This document shows positions 59,627 to 64,000 of a stretch of DNA of 64,000 bases, one piece after another. The stretch covers positions 1,221,019-1,285,018 of the forward strand of contig NZ_JAATJA010000001.1 in NCBI RefSeq assembly GCF_011927665.1. Reading direction: 5' to 3'. The stretch comes from Desulfobaculum xiamenense (lineage in GTDB: Bacteria > Desulfobacterota > Desulfovibrionia > Desulfovibrionales > Desulfovibrionaceae). Numbering within the stretch: the first letter of the stretch is position 1; each line of letters begins with the position of its first letter. The notes under the pieces are model-generated. The model was not told where the DNA came from. It was given only the letters and a program-made list of their open reading frames with translations, and ran no database searches. A program made the translations under genes and the position numbers.

Positions 59627-60196
59627 CTATCGGTTCCACGGCAGGCTCCCAACGGTCTCCGGCGTGCGAAGCGGACCTTCGCCCCGCCACTGCGGCATGC
59701 TGCCCTGAAACTCCCAGCCCTGCGCCTGAAGCTGCGACGCCGTGGCCATCGGAATGATCGACACCGGCGCGCCGTTGCATGTCGCACAGCGGAAGACGGC
59801 GGTCTGGATGCGTTCGTACTCGCGGCCATCCGGTCCGATGTAGGGCCGATAAATCCCGTCACGCCCCACAAGCGGACGCTGCACGTAGAGCAGCCCGCCC
59901 AGACACTCGCCGCAGGACCGCCCGACCTCCTCCCGGCGACTGGCGACGCGCTCGGGATGCTCGCGCAGCCACTCGTCCCACAGTTGGCGGACGTTCCGGG
60001 GCAGGTTGCGCGGAAAGAAGTCCTGCCCCTGCTGGATGCGGGCCTCAATCCATCCGAGCGGCTCGGCGGGAATCTCCGCGACATGGCGATACCAGAGCTT
60101 CAACTGGTCGCGTCCCGCCTCGCTCTCGATGTCGAAGGGCCGCCCGAAGTAGCGGCAAAGACTTTTCACGAACTCGGCGAAATCCTGCCGCGTCAT
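59627..60196 (-). CDS. Phage replication-block protein with zinc ribbon
   Basis: This 189-residue protein has a helical N-terminal half (FAEFVKSLCRYFGRPFDIES), then a probable zinc ribbon with two CXXC pairs (CGEC and CATC). Its start overlaps the replication protein stop by four nt, so it may act as a helicase loader or other partner in replication. This is inferred from position and resemblance to phage P-type genes, not from a recognised domain. Confidence 0.6.
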   Translation of the reverse strand: MTRQDFAEFVKSLCRYFGRPFDIESEAGRDQLKLWYRHVAEIPAEPLGWIEARIQQGQDFFPRNLPRNVRQLWDEWLREHPERVASRREEVGRSCGECLGGLLYVQRPLVGRDGIYRPYIGPDGREYERIQTAVFRCATCNGAPVSIIPMATASQLQAQGWEFQGSMPQWRGEGPLRTPETVGSLPWNR

Positions 60197-61197
60197 GGCG
60201 CACCTCGCACGGGCTCGGCGTCATCGGCGGCGTCGGCCTCGCGCGCCCACTCGTCGATGGCCTCCTCGACGCTCCGCTGCGCAGCACGCGGCGGTCGGTC
60301 CTTCCAGCGCCCACTGGTGAGCCACTTTGCCGGGAGCGGGATGTACCGCCCACCGTCCCGCCGCCAGTCGTCGCCCTCGCCCTGCTCGTGTAGCGCGTGC
60401 AGCAACGTGGCCAGCCCCGGAAAGTCCATGCGCCCACAGACGGCAGTCCACGCGCGCCAAGCGTCATCCTGCCCGACCTGCTTCGGGTAGGCGTCCCAGA
60501 ATTGCAGGAACTCGATGGTGTAATCCGGAGCACGCGCACACGCACTTTCCGGGGGTGGTGCCGGAGGCCGATCGCTCGGCGTCTTGAGAGAGGGGGGTAA
60601 GGGGGGAGTGTGTGTCTTTCTTTCTTCTTGGATAGGAGAAGGAGAAGGAGCCAGCGGCGCGCTGGCGGTTGCGAGGCGATCGCTGGCGATCGCTGGCGAA
60701 TCGCCGGAAGTTCGCGGGGGGATCGCCGAGGGACTGCTGGGCCCTCGTCCCGCGACCACGGAGCGAAAAGCCTTCCATCGGGCGTATTCGCTAGGCGATA
60801 GCCGATCAATTCCACGGCGAAGGCACTCGTCAAACCCTTCTTTGTTTACCTGTCTTAATCTCGACAGCCGCGCCTTATCGCTACGCTCTTCGGCTTCCGA
60901 GGCCCAAAGGTTGTGCTCTTGCCAATCATGAATACGATACGTCCCGTCCTCGTCACGCTCGACGAACCCGGTTTCGCACAACGAGCGCACGAACTCATCC
61001 GGATCGCCGAGCCAATCGACAGAAACGGCGATGTCCTCCGCATCCATCCCGCGCAGTGAACCATCGGGCCGATACTGAGCCGCATAGGTCCAGAGTTTCA
61101 GAAGGTGGACAATGCCATCCGGGCCAAGGCGGCGAAGCAGCTTCTTCGTCTTGTGATGGCTGAAGAATGTGGTCGAAATCCGAATGTCGGCGTTCAT
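60193..61197 (-). CDS. Phage replication initiator (O-like)
   Basis: This 334-residue protein starts at ATG 61197. An N-terminal winged-helix region resembles phage replisome organisers (KTKKLLRRLGPDGIVHLLKL, then GDPDEFVRSLCETGFV). A proline-rich linker follows (about 165-235), then a C-terminal DnaT/DnaD-like part (YTIEFLQFWDAYPKQVG, GLATLLHALHEQGEG and PLPAKWLTSGRWKDR). It should bind the phage origin and recruit the helicase machinery. No iteron cluster was recognised, although a run of short GGCGATCGCTGGC-type repeats lies in the linker at about 60,676-60,705. Confidence 0.8.
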   Translation of the reverse strand: MNADIRISTTFFSHHKTKKLLRRLGPDGIVHLLKLWTYAAQYRPDGSLRGMDAEDIAVSVDWLGDPDEFVRSLCETGFVERDEDGTYRIHDWQEHNLWASEAEERSDKARLSRLRQVNKEGFDECLRRGIDRLSPSEYARWKAFRSVVAGRGPSSPSAIPPRTSGDSPAIASDRLATASAPLAPSPSPIQEERKTHTPPLPPSLKTPSDRPPAPPPESACARAPDYTIEFLQFWDAYPKQVGQDDAWRAWTAVCGRMDFPGLATLLHALHEQGEGDDWRRDGGRYIPLPAKWLTSGRWKDRPPRAAQRSVEEAIDEWAREADAADDAEPVRGAP

Positions 61198-61427
61198 CTC
61201 CTGCGCCCCTTCGTCTGAGGCCCCCCTCCCCGCTCCACCCCGCACCACGCCGTGACCACCACTCCGGCCCGGCTGATAATGACGTTCATGTCCCCGAGCC
61301 GATACAGGAAGCGTCCGCCCCGCTGCGGATAGCCGCGGCCCCGAGAGAGCACGTTGCCCACCTGCTGACGGGTGATGCCGCGCTCCCGCATCCGTTCCCG
61401 CGCATGGTCACTCATCCAGACTATCAT
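61194..61427 (-). CDS. DUF4258-like small protein
   Basis: This 77-residue protein resembles DUF4258 or toxin-like small proteins (HARERMRERGITRQQVGNVL, then MNVIISRAGVVVTAWC). GGAGG lies four nt before ATG 61427. Its stop overlaps the next gene by four nt. Regulatory or toxin-like function cannot be decided. Confidence 0.65.
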   Translation of the reverse strand: MIVWMSDHARERMRERGITRQQVGNVLSRGRGYPQRGGRFLYRLGDMNVIISRAGVVVTAWCGVERGGGPQTKGRRR

Positions 61428-61894
61428 CCGACCTCCTCCGCGCCCGGAACCAGCGGCCCCGGACGGTATTTCTCGCGCTCGTGGAAGGCCTGCGTTTCCT
61501 CGATCTCCTGACAGGCCTTCCGGGCAAGCGCCCGCGTTTCATCGGGGGAAGCTCCGCACTCGATGGCGCGGCAGAATTCGGCGTGTGCGAGGTGATCGTG
61601 AACCATCTCCTCGTGCAGGGAATGACCGTCCGGAACAGGGCATCCGGCGGGAACAGCCCGCATGCCATAGCGCTCGCACAGCGCTTCCAGCACGGGTGCG
61701 GGGTCGAGGGAATCAAGCAGGATGAGGAACTGGCGCAGGTTGAGCTGGCGCTCGTCGTAGGGATTGAGCTTGGAATAGAGGGAACTCGCGGATATGCCGA
61801 CACGGTCGGCCAATGCCTCGACCGAAAGCCGGTCCTGCCCGATGACCATCCGATGCACGGCGCTCAGCACCGGCATAGTGTTGCGCTGCCGCAT
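61424..61894 (-). CDS. CII-like phage regulator
   Basis: This 156-residue protein has a helix-turn-helix (SVEALADRVGISASSLYSKL) and fits phage regulatory CII-type proteins by position, second after the cro-like gene. ATG 61894 has GGAGG seven nt upstream. It likely affects the lysis-lysogeny decision or early transcription. It overlaps the DUF4258 gene by four nt. Confidence 0.75.
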   Translation of the reverse strand: MRQRNTMPVLSAVHRMVIGQDRLSVEALADRVGISASSLYSKLNPYDERQLNLRQFLILLDSLDPAPVLEALCERYGMRAVPAGCPVPDGHSLHEEMVHDHLAHAEFCRAIECGASPDETRALARKACQEIEETQAFHEREKYRPGPLVPGAEEVG

Positions 61895-62031
61895 GGGAAA
61901 ACCTCCGATGCGATTGTCCTTGCGAGGCAGGGGCAGGCGGCTAAAATAGGCATCATCGAAATCCCCGCTACCGCCCATCTGCCGATGGTCTGCTGCTTAC
62001 CTGCCTGTTCCTATCCGAGGCCGATCCGAAT

Positions 62032-62250
62032 TCATCCCGGCGCTGGTTCGGAAGGCCCATCAAAAATGTCCGGCCGCAACACATGAGCAGGAATGCCGAA
62101 GGCTCTTTCGTATCGCTTCGCAGCGGACGGGCTAACCCTCCGCAACCCTTGACAATGACGCCAAACTGAGGGAGGTCCAAGCCCCACCATACTGGCCATA
62201 GCCTCGTACGTGAGGTGATGCGCCTTCCGGAAACGCTCAAGTGTATTCAT
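62032..62250 (-). CDS. Cro-like phage regulator
   Basis: This 72-residue protein has a Cro/C1-type helix-turn-helix (LTYEAMASMVGLGPPSVWRH). It is divergent from the repressor gene and is first in the leftward early operon, the classic cro position. No Shine-Dalgarno sequence lies upstream. The predicted -10 box ends eight nt before the ATG, so its mRNA may be leaderless. Confidence 0.8.
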   Translation of the reverse strand: MNTLERFRKAHHLTYEAMASMVGLGPPSVWRHCQGLRRVSPSAAKRYERAFGIPAHVLRPDIFDGPSEPAPG

Positions 62251-62257
62251 GAGCAAT

Positions 62258-62286
62258 AAATTACCAGTTGGAAATATTTTTGACAA
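62258..62286 (-). promoter_or_regulatory. Leftward early promoter with operator 1
   Basis: On the minus strand TTGTCA (62286-62281) and TAATTT (62263-62258) are 17 nt apart. Operator 1 (62261-62274, TTACC-AGTT-GGAAA) overlaps the -10 box, so repressor bound here would block cro and replication genes. Confidence 0.65.
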
Positions 62287-62299
62287 GAGGCATTGCCCT

Positions 62300-62989
62300 A
62301 TGGAAACTAAAACCCACGTAAGCGATGAGGGTATGAGATATTTCGCTGAATACCCCCGCATTGTCGAACTCATCATCGAGCGCATCGAAGCCCTGAAAGA
62401 CAAGGGGCAAAGCTACGCTGCGACCGCAAAGCTCATCGGCGTAAAGCCCCCAACCATCACCCGCTGGCTCAAGGGGGATCGGTCGAAATTGTCCCTCGAC
62501 ATCTTCCTCCGCTGCATGGACGCGCTTCAGATTCAACCCCACGATGTCTTTTCAGGTATCACGCCAGACCTCCAGGAGTACGACTTCATCCCGAAGGTAA
62601 CCGCCAAGCTTGGCTGCGGCAGCGGCTCCCTTCAGGTGGAAAGCGACGTCCAAGGCCTCTACGCCTTCCGCTCGGACTTCCTCGAAATGTGGCACTTCCA
62701 CAAAAGCAGGCTTGTCATGTTCGAAGCCACGGGCGACAGCATGAGTCCCACCATTGAGGATGGCGACAACATACTCATCTCCACAGGCACCGACATGGCA
62801 CCGCGCACGGGAGAACTCTGGGCTATCGGCATCGACGAAGAGCTTCTCATCAAACGTATTGAGCGCCGCCCCGGTGTTCTCGTTCTGAAATCCGACAACT
62901 TGTCGTACAAACCAATCGAAGTCCCTCTTAATGATCACGCCAACATCCGCTTGATTGGCAAAGCCCTTTGGCTTGCCAGAATTCTCTAA
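62300..62989 (+). CDS. S24-family phage repressor (CI-like)
   Basis: This 229-residue repressor has an N-terminal helix-turn-helix (AATAKLIGVKPPTITRWLKG) and a C-terminal S24 autoprotease: Ser147 in TGDSMSPTI and Lys185 in ELLIKRIERR. A Cys-Gly pair at 106-107 (LGCGSG) is a plausible self-cleavage site, giving SOS induction through RecA. ATG 62300 (AAGAGG upstream) is preferred over 62249, which would overlap the cro start and operator. Matching operators flank the gene. Confidence 0.88.
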   Translation: METKTHVSDEGMRYFAEYPRIVELIIERIEALKDKGQSYAATAKLIGVKPPTITRWLKGDRSKLSLDIFLRCMDALQIQPHDVFSGITPDLQEYDFIPKVTAKLGCGSGSLQVESDVQGLYAFRSDFLEMWHFHKSRLVMFEATGDSMSPTIEDGDNILISTGTDMAPRTGELWAIGIDEELLIKRIERRPGVLVLKSDNLSYKPIEVPLNDHANIRLIGKALWLARIL

Positions 62990-63022
62990 CTTCCCACCCC
63001 ACAAAAATTTTTTCACTTTTTG

Positions 63023-63036
63023 TTACCAATTGTCAG
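63023..63036. promoter_or_regulatory. Possible operator 2 (half-site)
   Basis: TTACC-AATT-GTCAG matches one arm of the operator consensus fully and the other arm weakly. It lies 20 nt before operator 3. Confidence 0.4.
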
Positions 63037-63043
63037 CGTTTTG

Positions 63044-63072
63044 TTGACCTAAAAATTACCTCTTGGTAATAT
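63044..63072 (+). promoter_or_regulatory. Rightward early promoter with operator 3
   Basis: TTGACC (63044-63049) and TAATAT (63067-63072) are 17 nt apart. A perfect palindrome TTACC-TCTT-GGTAA (63056-63069) fills the spacer and overlaps the -10 box, with the same geometry as operator 1 at the leftward promoter. Confidence 0.7.
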
Positions 63073-63419
63073 CTGTTTCCAAGAGGAAAACACCACCCCG
63101 ATACGCCCCGAAGCCACGCGAGCCTCGGCCGCAGAAGTAGGGAGACGCAGGAGTGGGGGTTCCAAAGCCACGAGTCCCGAGCACGGCAAGCCGCAAGCCA
63201 CAAGGCGGGAAAGCACGCGACGGCAGGGACGACGGCACAAATTCCGAAACGTCGGGGTTTGCGGAGAGAGAGCCGCGAAGGAAGTCGAGGAGAGGACTTT
63301 CGCCAAGGGGATCCTTCCCCCGCCCACCACTCTTCACGATTCAGCGGTGACTCCTGGCCGGGCGCAAGGACATGTGACCCGGCCCCTCCCCAAGCCCCGA
63401 CACACCACCGGAGGTCGCC
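63073..63419 (+). other. Long leader of the rightward early operon
   Basis: About 340 nt separate the rightward promoter from the first clear gene. The stretch is purine- and GC-rich, with several short inverted repeats (for example CCGGG/CCCGG near 63,358-63,382). I saw no strong coding frame; a GTG frame at 63153 lacks a spaced ribosome site. It may hold an antitermination (put- or nut-like) RNA or a small regulatory RNA. Confidence 0.45.
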
Positions 63420-63566
63420 ATGGAATGGGTTTACGACAGCGCGTCGCACCGTCTCATGACGTTCGTGAAGACCCGGTCCGGCCGCATCATGCAGCTCACG
63501 GCGGACGATCTCGGCTCGCTGCGGGCAATGTACGAAGCCATCGTGCGCAAGGCGGTGGCAGCATGA
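63420..63566 (+). CDS. 48-residue early phage protein
   Basis: This short protein (MEWVYDSASHRLMTFVKTRS onward) has a GGAGG five nt before its ATG. Its stop overlaps the next start (ATGA). It is the first gene of the repressor-controlled rightward operon. Function unknown. Confidence 0.7.
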   Translation: MEWVYDSASHRLMTFVKTRSGRIMQLTADDLGSLRAMYEAIVRKAVAA

Positions 63567-63727
63567 CCAGCGGCATCCGTAGCGCTTCGCCCCTGCGTCA
63601 CGGCCTCACTCTTATTCTCACCATCGTAGCCGACGCCCTGCAATTCTGGATTCTCGCGGTCCTCTTCATCCTCGCCCTCGGCGCTCTCTGGAAGCTGGGC
63701 AACGTCCTCGAAGCCTCGCTCAACTAG
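63563..63727 (+). CDS. 54-residue early membrane protein
   Basis: This protein has one or two hydrophobic helices (HGLTLILTIVADALQFWILA, then VLFILALGALW). It overlaps the previous stop by four nt. Small early membrane proteins in this position may affect superinfection or the cell envelope; no family was recognised. Confidence 0.65.
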   Translation: MTSGIRSASPLRHGLTLILTIVADALQFWILAVLFILALGALWKLGNVLEASLN

Positions 63728-63788
63728 GCGAACCCCCCTCGGCGTCTGCCACGCGGACGCGCCCGGCCTCGCCGGGAAGGAGAGAACC

Positions 63789-64000
63789 ATGATCATCGTC
63801 GATCCGACGCACACCATCACCGGCAGGCTCTGCCCGAAATGCCTCGAACTGATCGGGCGCTGCGAGCGGCTCCACAAGGCTCCAGACGGCACCCTCGAAT
63901 GCCGGGTCGCGGGCTGCGGATTCCGCGCCACGCCGGAGGAGCGCGACGAACAGATGCGCGCCCTCATCTACGAATCGTGCCTGCGCACGGGCTGCCCCTG
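63789..64000 (+). CDS. Zinc-finger early phage protein, 3' end outside the window
   Basis: About 70 residues are visible, starting MIIVDPTHTITGRLCPKCLE, with four cysteines (CPKC, then CRVAGC) that suggest a zinc ribbon. AAGGAG lies six nt before ATG 63789. The gene is open at the window edge. Its function is unknown. Confidence 0.7.
   Translation, partial: MIIVDPTHTITGRLCPKCLELIGRCERLHKAPDGTLECRVAGCGFRATPEERDEQMRALIYESCLRTGCP

Larger units (their letters stand above)
33129..64000. mobile_element. Lambda-like siphovirus prophage (right end outside the window)
   Basis: From here to the window edge almost every gene is phage-like: repressor and cro control, replication, lysis, terminase, portal, P22-type coat, tail tube, tape measure, tail tip and fibre. 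Structural genes run leftward and end near tRNA-Pro. The immunity region lies at 62,000-63,070, with a second early operon reading rightward out of the window, where an integrase is expected. The exact left boundary (33,129 or slightly right) and the att repeat cannot be fixed without the right end. There is no transposase, so it is not a Mu-type transposing phage despite the Mor-like and MuF genes. Confidence 0.9.

Noticed and set aside
60600-60760. Phage origin iterons in the replication gene
   Set aside because: Short GATCGCTGGCG-type repeats are visible in the linker region, but they are few and coincide with an Ala/Ser/Pro-rich coding stretch, so I could not support an origin call.
63153-63350. 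65-residue basic GTG frame in the early leader
   Set aside because: The ribosome site abuts the start, and the composition is low-complexity Arg/Pro/Ser/Gly. A leader RNA is more likely.
33129-64000. Mu-type transposable phage
   Set aside because: A Mor-like and a MuF gene suggested Mu, but the region has no transposase genes and instead has a replication block, ssb and a lambda-like immunity region at tRNA-Pro.

Overview
The window is high-GC DNA from a sulfate-reducing Desulfovibrio-like bacterium (Desulfobacterota, family Desulfovibrionaceae). The main evidence is a 105-residue DsrC with both C-terminal cysteines next to a YcaO-TPR gene, together with UPF0280, AmrS and a GlpAB pair. No rRNA, CRISPR array or insertion sequence was seen. 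Positions 1 to about 33,130 are host backbone, and 33,130 to the right edge is a prophage that continues beyond the window.

Host part, left to right. A leftward block (1-5,368) holds a membrane HD phosphohydrolase (cut by the window edge), phoH, an RqcH-like NFACT protein and dksA. A rightward block (5,585-9,964) holds a DUF364 protein, a tRNA-Gly/Cys/Gly cluster, a methyltransferase, a YcaO-TPR protein and dsrC. Then come a large leftward TPR membrane protein with a CCHC zinc knuckle, a MoaE-like protein, two overlapping GT4 glycosyltransferases and an envelope cluster (beta-helix lipoprotein, LPP20-like protein, UPF0280). Leftward glpA-glpB (without glpC) and a class I aminotransferase are followed by rightward marR and a periplasmic binding protein. 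A leftward HD protein precedes rplM-rpsI and a radical SAM protein. The host part ends with tRNA-Trp and purM on the minus strand, then amrS and tRNA-Pro on the plus strand. Many unit boundaries carry clear hairpin-plus-T-tract terminators.

The prophage is a temperate siphovirus laid out like lambda. An S24-type repressor (62,300-62,989, plus) lies between two promoters that share one operator geometry. The leftward promoter drives a cro-like gene that looks leaderless, then a CII-like regulator, replication genes, ssb, a VRR-NUC nuclease, a GH108 endolysin, a Mor-like late activator, terminases, a DUF4055-type portal, a MuF protein, scaffold, P22-type coat, tail genes and a tail fibre at 34,045. 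The rightward operon runs off the window, and the integrase is expected there. The left end abuts an intact tRNA-Pro, the probable attachment site.

The prophage carries accessory genes that break the late operon or differ in base composition. These are an AT-rich KAP-family P-loop NTPase (54,518-56,644), an AT-rich membrane-anchored protein at the left end, two plus-strand membrane genes between the tail chaperones and the tape measure, and a 52-residue zinc-ribbon-like gene with its own promoter and terminator between the MuF and scaffold genes. A canonical A-AAA-AAC slippery site joins the two tail-assembly chaperone frames. The MuF protein has a C-terminal domain with an HNHP motif.
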